From Gavia stellata (Eukaryota > Chordata > Aves > Gaviiformes > Gaviidae), in the NCBI RefSeq assembly GCF_030936135.1, contig NC_082600.1, positions 2,170,001 to 2,234,000 on the forward strand: DNA of 64,000 bases, given 5' to 3'. The notes beneath the pieces were generated by a model, which saw only the letters and a list, made by a program, of their open reading frames with translations, was not told where the DNA came from and searched no databases. The position numbers were made by a program, and so were the translations under genes. Numbering within the stretch: the stretch's first letter is position 1; every line of letters begins with the position of its first letter. This document shows positions 25,991 through 39,600 of the stretch, piece after piece.

Positions 25991-28900
25991 TTCATGCAGG
26001 TTTCTCTTGTTTTCCAGGGGATAGTGTTTGGCCATTACGGAAAGTCAAAGAAATGGACTTCAACCCTCAACTGTCCGTACAGCTGGGTAAAACCTCGTTA
26101 CTCTGCTGGCACCAAGCAAGGGAAGGAAAGGCCCCAGTAGAGAAGAAGGTGGCATGGCCTCTTCGTGGTCTAATCAAAACCTTTCAGCACCTAGCAAGCA
26201 GTGGAGGGATGGGATGGGATGGGGAGGGACAGTCTTCCCTTCTTACATCTCTCAGGAAGGCAGGGACACATTGAGCGAGAAATATTGCCCACCAACCCCA
26301 GTCCCTCCCAACTGCCCTCCACTCTTCACTGCGGTGGATCTGGGGGGCAGGAGCAAAGGCAGCATGGAGCCGAAGAGGAAAAGATAGAAAATACTGCTGG
26401 CAATTGAAAAGGTAACCAAAAATACTGGATGATTTTTTTTTCTTTATAAAATGTACATAAAGAACATATACCCTTCGAGGTAAAAGTGAGACCAGTTTGT
26501 AATTTAACCAGATACATTAACAACAATGACAAAAAATAAATCTACAGTGGGTGTGCTAGTAAAATAAGAGACCAAGTTTTGGCTATATACAATACTCGAG
26601 ATCATTAAAATGTAATAATCATTATATATACATTAAATACATACAATTACAGTTATTTATATAATATTTACACACAAAAACACACAGATTTTTTCCCTTT
26701 GCAGTTGGTAGTGTGCAAGCAGAAGCGCATCTGATCTTTCCTGAGAAGGTGCGGAGGCTGCTAATTCTTACTCGCAGTAACGTGTGTTTCTTCAATCTCT
26801 TTTGTGGTCATATCCGTCAAAAACAATTCAATAGATTTTACAGTCGCGGTTGCTGCAGTGTTCCTGTTTCTTCCCTATGGGCGGAGGACTGCAAACCTCC
26901 AACCTGCAGAAGGCAAAGACTTGTGGCATGCAAAGATCCTGGATCGCGAGGAATCGGTGGTGACTTTTCTCCATTTGTCAGCCATGACCTTAGTTGTGAG
27001 CAAAGCTACGTTAATATTCATTTGTCCAAGCACTTGCCAACATTCAAGTCTCTTTCTCAATGGAAAAAAATCTACAGAGGATAGAAACGGAAGGAAATTG
27101 GTTTCAAGTCACCTGTCATAGGTCCTTGGTAGGCTCTGATAAGGTGACATTCAACCTGACGATGTCATACAAAGAACCACCTAGGAGAGCCCACGTTAGG
27201 TGAGGCTACCAGGATGCATGGAGACACACCTACAGAGGGAATGCAAACATAATCGTCCTATTTATGTTTCAGTTTCTTGTCAGGTATCTGACACAGATTT
27301 TATTATTAAAGTACTAGGGTTGCTCTCCGTGAGTTACGAAATGTGCCGTGTGACCGGGAGCTCATGGCTGAACTTGGGTGGTTTTGGGTGTTTGAAGAGG
27401 GGCACACAGGGAGGAGGGAATTACTCCCCACATGTACAGTGTCATTGTGTTCTATGATGACTTGATCAGTTTGTTCTCACTTGAGTAGTCTCATCATAAC
27501 ACAACTGTTTCTCTGAGAGGTATGGGTAAGATGATATTTTTTAAAGGAAAGTCTTAGGGTCACCACTGAAACCTCTGAAAGACTTGCTCTCCAGAAGCAC
27601 TCAAGTGTAAGTGGGATGACATCTTCACAGACTTTGGATGTAGTGTTCTGGGGAGAAAATACAACATCCTTCCCATAATATAAAGCTCATAGTACAAGCT
27701 CCCTAATCTGACAGATACAAAGGAAAACTATATTGTATTTTAGTAAATCACATCAGATGTACTATCCCAAGTATCCTGTACTTGGGTTAATGATAGCTCC
27801 GATTTTTTATTACCTATCTTTTCTAACCCAGAGATACAAAAAGTGTAGCCTGGCCAAAAACAGCCAAAAGGGGGACCTGAAGGTGGTCTGGGGGTACAGA
27901 GGGAGAAGAGCTTAACAACAGGAAGGGAGGAAAATATGTTTTAACATTGCTGGCACAAGAACAGATGATGCTAAACTGGCCATGAACACATTTACGCTGG
28001 CAACAAGAATGGGGGTGGCAAACCGCCCAGCAGCAAGGTTTTGCAACAGCCTTATGAGCAGCATAGAGGGCAAAAAACAACACATCCTCCCTCTTCTCCC
28101 TTTTAATCGGTTTTAAGATTGATGAATTTGTGAGCAGGGGCATGGTGGGTGGTTGCCGGCAGCAGGTGTGCCCAGCGCATCCCTCCCCAGCCCGAGCCCT
28201 GCAGAGCTCCTTTCCCTGCCTACGCCAACACGTGCTGGGGCGTGTTCCCGTCGGATCTACAGGGTGACATCAGGGTTGGGGCGTTAGGGAAAGATGACAT
28301 AAAACTTCTGAAGACCAAAGGTCCCATGACTGAAGGATTGCATGAGCGGTGGGTTGCTAAGCTCCTTTGTATGAAGGAAAATCAAATGGTTAGTGCGTGC
28401 TGGTTTAATTCCTCCAGTGCTGCTGAGGACCGACACTGGCATTGTGGTGGGGCAGCCGTAAACGAGGGGGCACGCTCCTGTGGTGTTGCTTTGTTGGGGA
28501 AAAAAAAAAACATCTGAAATGTAATAATAAGCTTTTAAAATAGCTTTTTATAGTTTTAGGGGAAAATACAAGAATTAATCCAGATGGCACCCAATCTCTT
28601 TATTAGCATATATAGGCAGAGAGTGCTTATAATACCAAATCGTATCTTGTTTATTTAACCACTCTAGAAAGCCATTCTTCTGATGGATCACAGTTCTTCT
28701 CAGGGAGGAAGAGCATTTCAATATCCTTTGATACATGAAAAAGCAATACTAGTGAGTAAACTCTCCAAAAATAAAACCAGGTAAGCCTCTTCCACCAAGG
28801 GTGGAAAAAAATCTGATCACTCTGACTAAACTACTCACTACAAAGGGAGTTCACCGACCTTACAAGGCAGCAAAAGAGAAACCAAACTTGAACCATAAGC

Positions 28901-31599
28901 TGATGTTTTAACTGATCAACTGATCTGTTTTAATGTTTGGGGATCCGAATCGCCCCAAAAAGCTGTTCTAACTCAATTATGCCATTTGTACCGGTGAATG
29001 CAGCAGAGATTCAAACGCTGGGTGTCAAGAAGGAAACCGCTCCGGCATCAGTGGAGGTTGGTATTTGTGCATGGGGCCCACAGCTGTTTGGGGACTGGCA
29101 GCTGCAGCTCCACCTCGTTTGGGTGAACCAGCAATTCCTCTCCCAAATTAAGAGGAAATTTCACATTTCCAAGGATTTCTGAGGGCCTGACAGTAGCACA
29201 CCCTTAGATAATAGTCTCCAAAAACTGGCTGATATGAAATGAGCTCAGTGTAAAGATCCTCCACTAGTTAACACCTTCATCACCCAAGCCATCGCCATTT
29301 TGATGGGCTCTCAAAGAGCTGCTCCTGCCTTCAAATCGTAATCGTGCATTTGTAGTGTTATTTCTAATGTGTTTGCCCCCGTTTAGTCTATGCTTTTTTA
29401 TCTCCCCTTGTGCCTCATCCAGGATCCAAGCCTGGCTGGAGCTGGCTGGAGAAGTGGTGGGTTGGCAGCACAGTGAGATCAAAGTACTTCATTGCTCTAT
29501 GTGGGATTTCACATTCAAACGACGTGCTTTGTGAAAGAAATGAACTTGCCTGGCTTTGTTGGAGACAATGAAAGGGGAGTACTCTAACAATGTCCTTATT
29601 CTCCCAGATCATCCTGAGAAAGAATTAAAAAAAATGTGAAAGTTTATCATGGGCCCCACCTACCTCTGCCTTGGGAACACCCATCTAATTCCCACAGCCA
29701 CCCCCACACAAATCATGGTCGCTGATCCCAACAGCCAAGTGGTGTAGTTGCTGCAAAGTCCACACTTGCACTATTATGTATTTGATGTTCAATTTAAAAT
29801 CCATCAGAAACATTACTAGATCGGATACCCAAGAACTGAATCATAGCGTTTAGCAAAATTCATAGGAGAGCCGTCAGTTCACACTCCCTTTGTTTGACTG
29901 TCAGTCCAAAATTTCCACAAATACTACATTCATTTTCACACCAAAATGAAAAAGAAAAAAAAAATAACAAGACTAGGACATACATATCTCAGTTTGTACT
30001 TCTTGCTCACGGCCCAGACAAAGTAAAATCCCGTTGCCTTTTCTGTGGCTTACATTAGTAAAGTAAAGGAAGAGAATTCTACTCCTAAATCAACATCTGA
30101 AAGAGAAAACCAGCTTTTCTTAGCACTTTCTTCTGCACCTAAGCAGAATAAAACTGACATAGGCATGGGAAATAAATTTCCTTTCACACAAAGACGTGGG
30201 CTTTTCAGGACGAACAGATTATCCTGCCTCGAAAGAAGACAACTGTGGTCTTTGGCTGTCAATTGAAAAAAACCTTTATCAAATATTGAACGTGGTTCTT
30301 GACCAAGGGAAAGAAAAATGAAAATACAAAGAGGAAATACGGATTTCAGTTTGCAGTCTTAGCTTGGGATCTAAATAAGCAAGCACGATCTCCATTTCAT
30401 TTTCTTCAGGCTGTCTTCATCACAGCTGCCCGAGCACGAGAGGACATCGCAGGGCGCTTTCCAAGTCCTCCCTTCCCGCAGTCCCCTGTCACGCCGCTGC
30501 CATCAACCCTGCAGCCCGAGCTCTGCCCGGAGCTTCGAAGATGCTTCTCCTGGCCTGTGCTGATCAACGGGCGTCCGAATTTCAGTTTACTTTGAGTCTA
30601 TTTTTGGAAGGGATAAATTCGAGGGAAAAACATTTTAAAGGAAATGGAATGCTTCACGTTTTACTTCAAAATGATTGACAGATGACCACTCTTGTTTTTT
30701 TTTTCTATATTCCCCGTTTCATCTGCTCAGGACAGTGAAATCAGGTGTGATAAAAGACAGCAGAGCAAGGTTTGTCATCAGCTTAGTGTGGCGAAGCGAG
30801 AGCGTGCGTGCCCGTCCCCGAGCGCTGGGGACCTCATGCAGCGCCCGCTGCGGCTCCAGCCCAGCTCCAGCTGGGAGCATCACTGCAGCTGCTGCTCAAA
30901 CCAGAAAATGAGCAAAAAGGAGCCGCCCAGATCGCACAATGGTCAGAGGCAGAATAGGAAACGTAACAGGAGAGTCTGCTGCAAAAAACCCTACGTATCC
31001 ACTTCTGGCAGGGCTCCTAGCAGCCTCGGCCAAAGCCAGCCCCTCCGAAGACAGTCACGCCAAAAGCGCCCACAGAGAAGTCTCTTGGACGATCCCACAG
31101 TTCTGTGGCTTTCAAGAGAGATCAGCTGGAGGATACATGTGAAGGTTTGGTTTCCACAAATCCTGAATTACGAGACACACCAACCTCCTAAGCAAAAATC
31201 GGCATCAGGCTCTCACCATACCTGACCTGGTCCTCCATCCGCAATTAAAATCCAGTGCTTGCCAGTGGGAAATTTGCTTTTTTTGTTTTTTTAAGGGTGT
31301 CAAACCTCACAGTCCATCTAGACTCCGAGCTCCCAAAGTCTTCCCGCACTGCGGGGGATTGCAGACACCACAAACTGCCTACAATCCAGGGAGCTGGCAG
31401 CATCCTCGGAAAGCTCCAGCCCCCAGGCAGCACCAGTATGGATCATCACAGCTTCAGACAACACCAGTTTATCAGGGGAAAAACCAAGCCATCCCAGTCG
31501 CACCCATCCGGGGCGCAGGGGCACACTGCTCAACAAACACACATACCACTTGGCGTACCTTACCTGGAAAGAGGCTTTATTGAACATAGCTGTAAAATT
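25991..31599. other. Non-coding DNA, with GC-rich patches and a transcript-end-like stretch
   Basis: No gene is established. About 26.43-27.09 kb looks like a minus-strand 3' UTR (very AT-rich and ending in TTTATAAAG plus nine As). GC- and CpG-richer patches lie near 28.15-28.28, 30.42-30.56 and 30.79-31.1 kb. A 177-codon plus frame at 30692-31225 overlaps the last patch and has no known domain. Confidence 0.5.
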
Positions 31600-31803
31600 A
31601 TCTCTTCAGTTGAATTACTGAATTTGCACAAACATTTCTCTACAGAATAAAAAAAATCAAGCCTTGTCATTGTTTTACTGCATCTCGTTGTGCTTTTTAT
31701 ACTCATATTTGCAAATATTATACTCGTTTGTTTGTTTTCATGTTTGTACTCCAATTACTTGCATATCAGTTTTTTTTAATCCTAGGGTGTTGAGAGAACA
31801 CAG

Positions 31804-31837
31804 AATAATAATAATAATAATAATTATAATAATAATA
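31804..31837. repeat. AAT microsatellite
   Basis: AAT units with one ATT interruption cover about 34 bp. A run of about 17 Ts follows at 31859-31875. Confidence 0.9.
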
Positions 31838-33077
31838 CTCTTCTTTAGACAAAAGTCTTTTTTTTTTTTTTTTTTGAAATGAAGCTAAAAGCTGAGATAA
31901 TTTAAGGAAAAAGGCCTTCAAATTGTCATAACCAACTGTAAGGGAACTTTACAATGCAGTGGAAAACCGGCTGGCTAACGGTACGTGTTCGGGTAGCTCA
32001 AAACCATTTGTACAGCTTTTATTTTTCTGTTGTAAAAGTGGAATTTTTGTTTTTTTATTTTTTTTTAATTTCGCTACAATAACAAAATAATCTTTCGCGA
32101 TCTGCACAGAGTCTGGCTCCAGGGCAGAGGCACTGCACCCTCGGTGCTTCGCTGGCGCCAGGTTCGCAGAGAGCTCTGCGGTTTGCTTGGTGTCTCGGTA
32201 CGCACTGCCGTCCCCCACGCATCGCCTCCCCGTCCCGCTAACGCTGGGGCCGACTGCCTTGCGAATGGAGGTTAGAGTAAGAAAATCACTTCTGTGTTTT
32301 ACCACCTTCTGCACTAAGTGTATCTTAACAACCTTTTCCTCTGGTTGACCCACTTGATAACCTGAAAAAACAACAACGACAACAAAAAAGAGTGCTGCTC
32401 CCATTTCCAGGACCAACGGAAGCTATTTTCTAATGGATAATAAGCTGAGAGGCCATGGCTGTCTGGAAGGTTAAACAAGAAATATCTCATCCGAAAGGGC
32501 TTACGCAGCAGCTTAGGTCCATCCATCTCCAGAAGCGGCTTCGTCTCCTTGCCTGCAGTCTGCACACCCAGGCTCCGTAGTTTGTTTAGAAAATAGTTTG
32601 CACAAACCACATTTTAGCAGTGCAAGCTTCTGTGTTGAAATTATTATTATTATTTATTTTTTTATTTTATTTTTTTTAAATCAGGCTTGTTTCATTGAAG
32701 GCACTTGGTTTCCATGGCAATTTATAAAAGACGGTGGTTTGGTTTCTTCACTTCATTAGAACAGATGACTTAGTTGGGGAGGGGAGAGGGGTGTTCGAGT
32801 GGCCGCAAGCAAACTCCGATAAGCCTGTGTAATATGTAAGCCCAGGTCGCACATCCTGGATAGTAATGCATGCAAAAGGAGACAGCATACAGTTATCAAG
32901 CATAGCCATGAGAAATGAAACATAAATGTCTTAAAACAGCTCTGATTTAGGGTTATTCTCTAGGGGAGGTGACAGCCAAAGTAGAAAGGGCCTACATTTA
33001 TTTAACGCTATACTAAAAACCTTCTGGAAGGGAAAATGAATGCCAGCTCTTCACATACCCTGTTTACAGTGAGGTGT

Positions 33078-33136
33078 TTCTCTCTCTCTCTCTCTGTTTT
33101 TGTTTTTATTTCCTCTCTCTCTCCTTCCTCTCTTTG
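33078..33136. repeat. TC-rich simple repeat
   Basis: Two (TC)n blocks (about 33078-33095 and 33112-33125) are separated by a T-rich spacer. Confidence 0.85.
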
Positions 33137-33401
33137 TTTTTTTTTGGCAGGCCATTAGGTTTCCATGGTAACAAGCAAACTATTCATTTGAAACAAAACC
33201 AGCCATGACTTTGTGCTTTGACAAGGGTTTCTATAGCTCTTTTCCGAGAGTTCAACCAGGTGATGCTGTATTCATTATTGACCACAAAAGCACCTGAAGG
33301 TCTCTTCCTTACTTAGGCCAGATCTCATTCTCACGCGTGGTTCATAGTGAGTTACACTCCCGTGATGCCTTTTATGTCCCCAGTGCTTTATAATTTTTTT
33401 T

Positions 33402-33423
33402 TTTATTTATTTATGTATTTATT
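33402..33423 (-). promoter_or_regulatory. Cluster of three AATAAA polyadenylation signals
   Basis: On the minus strand, AATAAA occurs at 33423-33418, 33411-33406 and 33407-33402, followed by an A-rich run. They lie 122-145 nt past the MDGA2 stop codon. This would permit a very short 3' UTR. Whether they are used is not visible from sequence. Confidence 0.5.
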
Positions 33424-33544
33424 TAACTTTTGAGTCAGTCAGTGGAGGAATCTTTGGTAGTTTGTTTTTAAATGTCCATTTTACAAAGACTCTTTCTTCA
33501 TGCCAGTGCCTGGTGAATCTTTTGTAGCCTCTGCCAGGATAAGG

Positions 33545-33633
33545 TCACCTCTGATGACTTAAGACAGACATGAGGATGATAACTGGGATAAGTCGTATAT
33601 GCGCTAATGTCCCAACAGCACCTGATCGTAAAT
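33545..33633 (-). CDS. MDGA2: MDGA2 terminal coding exon: GPI-attachment signal and stop
   Basis: The exon begins after acceptor TTTTTGTAG and contributes 89 coding nt including the TGA stop (33547-33545). Joined in phase to the MAM exon, it encodes [19 protein letters not shown], then LMSVLSHQR and stop. Small residues (SGA) followed by a hydrophobic segment of about 15-20 residues with no cytoplasmic domain are the hallmarks of a GPI transamidase signal. The omega site is plausibly the S or G of RSGA (inference). The frame was found only by reading the splice junction, because the same bases carry a different open frame in the ORF view. Confidence 0.82.
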
Positions 33634-36600
33634 CTACAAAAAGGGGTGAAAAAGGTAGAATTAAAGAGCTGCCCAGACACAGTCAGCATTGCTACAAGGC
33701 TTAGAAGACAAAGGGCTCAGCCACCATAACCTGTCCCGCACACCGTCGCGGAGGCAGCCGGGGAGGCCAACGGGGCGGTGCTCACCCGCGCTGTCTCCGC
33801 TTGTCACACCGAGTGCCACCGACCTCCCCTGGCAGAGCCCTGGTCTCTGCAGGGACAGCGCTCTGCGAGGTCACCTCCTACAAAGAGGGGACGAGGATAG
33901 CCCTCGCCAACTGCACGAGGAGGGAGACGTCGGGATAAAAAACCACCTGGCTGTGTAGTTAAGGTCTGTATTGTAATGCACACGTGGGGGTGGAGGAATG
34001 AAACAAGGTCCACAGGGAATCGCAGCGCTGATATTCATTACTTTCATATTGTTTGGACCCCCTGAATATTTTTTTAATGTTGCTTTATCTGTCTGCCCAT
34101 CTCGAATCACGGCCGCCCAGCCCCACCGTGGAGCGCAGCCCACTGCTCGCGCCCATCAGCCTTTCACTTGCATCTCTGCTAAACCAGCATTTTCCTATCT
34201 GAACAAAGACATTTTGACTCCAAAGCTTGCTTCCAAGCAAAACGTTTCACTTCAAGCCTCTCCAACCGAACTGAATGATACGCTGTTCTCCTGGAGAAAA
34301 TCCATTTTAGAAGGTATCTCACATTTATAACCATGAGAAACAATTTGCTCTCCCCCATGTGTGGAAGACCACTTACTGTTGGCCGGTTGGTCTGATTTCA
34401 TACACTCTCCTTCCACAATTGATACATCATCAATAGCAATATCACCTTCGATGCCGGGGCCCCGGATCCCTTCAAATATGAGCTGCAAAAAAAATAAAGA
34501 AGCAGCAGATCAGAGGGTGACGGCATTAAACTACATCGATGGGCTTGGAATAATTTACAAACACTTTCTATGGAGCAAAAAACCACAACTGAGTTCACGT
34601 ATACTTGTAAGGTGAACACAGAAGACGTGTGAGCTGTGGAGGCTTTTACTCTTCAGAATGAGCTGAAAAATATCAGAGCTGCTAGTCATCTGCCTAGTTG
34701 TCTACCTGGTGTCTCCAGGTCAGCTTCACCACTGTGCTACTGTACCGTGTGTACTTATGTAAGTATGATATTGCTGGAGCAAAGAGCAGGATGAAACAGA
34801 AGAGAAGTTTTAAAGAGATTTGGGGTGTTTTTCCAAGAAAGTCCTGCCACTTAAAGCGAGTGGCAGGCAGAGGCACAGCTTGAAGAACAGCATCTGCGAC
34901 GTGTTGAAGGACTGAGCACCCACTTGACCATAGACTTCATGAAGACACACAGGAGCCAGAAAAACTTTGCAGTAAAATGAGGTTTCTGGCTCCTGAAGGT
35001 GGTCCAACCAGTCCCTCCCACCCCATCGCCCACACTGGGCTCCTTCATCTGCACCCTGGGGGCACTTTCCTGCGGGCAGGAGGAGGACAGGAGCTGCCCC
35101 CCTGCAACCTTCCCCTGGCTCATGAAAGCTTGGGAGAAACCTCTCAGGAGCCAGGTTAGTGTCCCTCCACCCATAGCACAAAGCTATCTATCTCAAGGGG
35201 GCAGGAAGGGACTACCTTTGATTCGGATCCCCTGAGGTCCCACAGTGATCTCCTGCGAACACTTTGGTGGATTTTAACCTCCCAGATCTCCTGCCGTGGC
35301 AGGAATTGATGACAGTGACGGCCCCGCTTCTCTCCTGCCCCTTTTAGTGGTTCATCATCACGTCTAGAAGCTTTGATTCCTGCTAGCAATGGGTTTGTAT
35401 TTATCAGAGGACATCGTGATGTGTTTTATCACAGAGAGGGTCAGGGTAGAGACTTTATTCCTCTTTAATGCTTTAACCTCCGCTAAATGGATGCCTGTGA
35501 TTTCAAGGTCCTATTAATCACTTTCAAATACTCCTAGTCTGAAACCCCAACTGCTACAGCTGGAGAAGGAAACGGTGCTTGTATGCAGATGGGTGGCTTG
35601 TTGCAAGGTCAATAATATTATTTGCCGTAATGTTCGTTATTAGCTATGGATTACTCTTGCACTAAAGAAACAAAGTTATCCGCTCTCCTTCCCCAAACCC
35701 AATGTGATGCTTTCCTGCCACACTGCTGCTTAATTAGCTTTGCAGAGAGTGGACTCATTCTGTGTTGTGAGAAATTTATTCGCTAGAAAACTTCAAAGCC
35801 TTTCTAAAGAGATGAAGGAATTATGTAAGGGATGTATTTCCCAAGCAGCACCATTTGCACAGTTATCTCTCCTTTCCCTTTTTTCCCCCCTCTCAGTCCT
35901 TTGAAATATTTTTGGTTAACTTAGATGACAAGTTTTTTAACTTTAATCTGCAACAATATATGCATTAAATTAAATGAATTTTATAAGGGCATGCTGTGGC
36001 ACTAATGGAGACATTAACTCTTGGGGGTAGAGTCAGTTTGAAAAAAAAAATAATTCCATCTGGAGCAAAATACTTAATTTACACTTCATAATGATCTAAC
36101 TGCATCAGGGAGATGTCTGGGGCACTCGGATGGGGTCTCTCTGTTGTCACTGATTTCAGCAGGACACAGATCCGAGCCTCTTCTTTTGGCAGCTTCCGAC
36201 ATTTCTTTGCTCATTAATAGAGTTCAACCAGAGCGGCTCATCTGAAATGAGTACCTTCCATTATAAATGATGAGTAAGCACTCAAGGCAGTGGAAGATGA
36301 CCCTGTAGAACACAGGGGTCTGGCAGCTAATCCAGCTGGATGCGTATCACCCAAGGGCCATATCACAACAGTGCACGATGCCACCAGACGTCGCATTGCA
36401 CAGGCGATTCTCCGCTCTGCCTTTCCACGGACAGCACGTCCCTCAACCTTGGCCACAGACACATCTCGTCCTTTTGCTAAGCCGAGCGTCCCCGGGAGGT
36501 GCCTGACCCTGCAGCGGTAAGCTGGTGATATGGACGTATGTATTTACAGCCTGCCTGTTGTGTCCTAAGCCAGGCGGCAAGGTCTGTGCTGGGAGCACTA

Positions 36601-39600
36601 AATAAACATGAAAGCTGTGCATTTGGGGCAGGAGGCTCCATCGCTATTTTATTGAAGTGCGACGCTGTAGGTTAATTACTGTAACAGGGTGGATATTAAT
36701 GCAACAGGGAACTGTAATTGGGAAAACAGTAAGTTTTTCCCCAATTTACTCTGTTGTCTGAAAACAGTGTCTCACGTAATTATCCCTCTGCCAATTTTTC
36801 AACTCTGCCTCTGATGATGGGAAGTATTCAGCTCGAGAGGAAAGTGTCTTCTCTTCTCCTCCAAAGTACAGCTTGCCCTCCTGCTCCTTGGCAGCAGGCA
36901 TATAACCAGTCAACGGAGTTTAAAGTCAAATCTTTCCTGATAATGAAAAACACTGTTTCCAGACAAAAGGACTCTATACAAATACAACGGCCAGCATTTA
37001 ATTAAAATCTGCATTTGGCAGTGCATTTTATGGGCCCCAGAGACAGGTTGCCATTAGCCAGCTTGGCCACATGCTCAGAACAAATCACCGCAGGCAAACG
37101 TTGGCAAGGCACGGAGCACAATCCAGCCTGCAGTTCACAGCGATTTGCAGGAGGTGCCAGATGATCAGAACCTCCTCTCATTATCCTGCAAAACCTATTA
37201 TCTGCATCTCCGTGACTTCACAAAGCTGTTGTTAAAAACTCTGCATTTAGCTGAAGAATAGAGGGGCTTAGGCGTACAGCAAAGGCCACTCTGCTCTCTT
37301 AACAGGGGAAATGTAAATAAGCCCCTATAGTGCCTCCAGAGTTATCCTGAGTGCCTTCAGGGGATTCAGCTTGTGCTTCTTCAACAGGATTTCAGACAGA
37401 TTTTACCTTCCTGGCCAGTCTCCTAATAAGAAGTAGAGAGGAGCCTCATGAACGTCCCCAGCTGGACAGCATGATGACAAGGGTCTAAGCCCCTTACACT
37501 CGCTGTAAGGGGCTGAAAGCCTCAGTGGTCCAGCAAGGTCATTCACTTAAGGGCTGACCAGTCCCTCAATGCAAAAAACCCCCCTCCTTTGCAAAAAATG
37601 TCTTTGACACAAGAACGCGTCAAGGAAAGGATAGCTGAAGGCGGTGGCTGTGCTCCTGCTCAAATCTGAACTAAAATTGACACCTTCCTAGATGCCAGCG
37701 TGCAATGTGTCACTTCCACGTGCTACCTTTTTTTGTGTATATTCTTTGAAAATACTTAATAAGTGAATATCTTACTGAGATAGCTTTTATGCAATACTTT
37801 TTCTGATTCAAAGCACTGTAGTTCTCTCAGTTCTTCATGACAGAGGCTTTGTTATGTATCACGGGGACTGGGAAGGTATAAAACAAATCTGGGCTGCACT
37901 TTTACTCATATAAATTAACCTATAAAAAGTTTTAATTTCTGTGTCAGTGTACTGTTTTACTGCAAAGATTCACTTCAATTCACTGTCCTTAAATTTAACT
38001 GTGAGGTTTATATTCTTTCCTACTTAGACTCCTAAATGGAAAATAAAGTTTACTTGATGCAAGAGCTGCTAAAAAAGTAATTTAAGGTTCCAACCACTCT
38101 GACATTTATTTGTTATATTTGTGCAGAGCTTCATGGCTTTACATTCATTTTACGCTGAAGCCTTTAAACACAACAATGTAAAAGGTGAAAAATAGCCAAG
38201 CAGAGGAGCTTCTGTCTTGTGTACCAGCTAGTGGCACCAGTGGATATGGTTTTAAAGCAACGCGAGTGAGGTGCACCAGTAGCAGAAGCGACTCCTGTAA
38301 CTTCTCTGAAAGCAATGGCCCTGTGCAAGGGCCGATGCTCAGACTCCACGGCAAAAGCAGCAACCTGGGTACCGGGAGCTGCTGGCTGCTCTGCCGATGC
38401 CTCACCCTGGCTGACCCCGTGCAAGGTAGGCACCCCACCTTGCCCTTCCACCCAAACCCATGCCTTCCTCTCCATGCTGATGAGGTGACCCTAGCTTTGC
38501 GCCCCATCACCCTCCTCCACTCCTCTGCATTGCTGGTGCCAAATCCTTTGCATCTCTCTGCCTGGAGCCAGTGTCCTCCTCCTTCCCCTACTTCTGCTAA
38601 AGCCTGTCCCAGGTCTCAGGAATCCCTCTCGGACACAACTGCGATCACTTGGGTTTCAGCTTCCCCAGCCACATATTCTCTCCCCTTACCAGTCATGTTC
38701 AGATACTAAATCATTCTTCTATAGTTCACTGTTCAGATTTCTTGGGTTTATCCTGACTTCACCACTGCAAAACTTACCCACTCTGATCAGCTCCCTCGTA
38801 CTTGGCCCCATGCTCCAAGTGTATTTCAACACTCGTATCCCTTTTTTTCTCTGCCTCTTGTTCCCCAATTCTGCCACTTTGTTCCACTTAAACATCATGT
38901 AACGCTATACTTTGCATACCCCTCTCCTTCAATTTGCCTCTAATTTCCCCCCGTGCAATGCTTCTGCGATCACAGAATCACAGAATCACAGAATCACTAA
39001 GGTTGGAAAAGACCTGTAAGATCATCAAGTCCAACCACCAACCCAACCCCACCATGCCCATTAAACCATGTCCCGCAGGGCCACGTCCACACGTTCCTTG
39101 AACACATCCACGGATGGTGACTCCACCACGTCCCTGGGCAAATCACATATGCCAAATCATTTCTCTTGTCATTGCCTCTCATGCATGGAAATAAAAACAA
39201 AGGGTCAGCGTCAGTAATTACCCATACAGTGAATCCCAATCTGCATGTTTAAGATAGCAGTTTTGACTTGCACTGAACGGCTGTTTTTCCCAAAAGCCAT
39301 TATCTCCCTCAGGGGACCTGGAGGTTACAGAGAGGGGACAGAGGAGCCTGGAGAACATTGCACAGCTTGTGACTCTCGTCTTCTGTGCCGATACTCCCAG
39401 CCTCAAACACACGCAGGCTTGCTCGCGGCAGCTGCCTTTTTGGATCTGTTCCAGTTACAAACAGTTCACAGCGTGAATGAGAACTGCCCGTAATAGTCTA
39501 TCAGCATCTCACTGTCAAACCAAAAATGAAATGTGTGAAAACCTGTCATAACTTGCATGCGCCCACTGAATGAGGCGTGCAGCTCTGCCGTACCCGGAGC

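Larger units (their letters stand above)
31600..33401 (-). other. Possible long MDGA2 3' UTR / AT-rich downstream flank
   Basis: This stretch is AT-rich with no recognisable gene. On the minus strand it offers further AATAAA-type hexamers, for example within the A/T-rich block at 32641-32680. It also holds a TC/GA microsatellite (33078-33136) and an AAT microsatellite (31804-31837). No CR1 or LTR was seen in it, unlike most stretches of similar length here. It could be 3' UTR of a longer MDGA2 transcript, which is inference. Confidence 0.35.

Noticed and set aside
31949..32416. 155-codon minus-strand frame downstream of MDGA2
   Set aside because: It has no known motif and lies in AT-rich putative 3' UTR or flank. 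It is best explained by chance.
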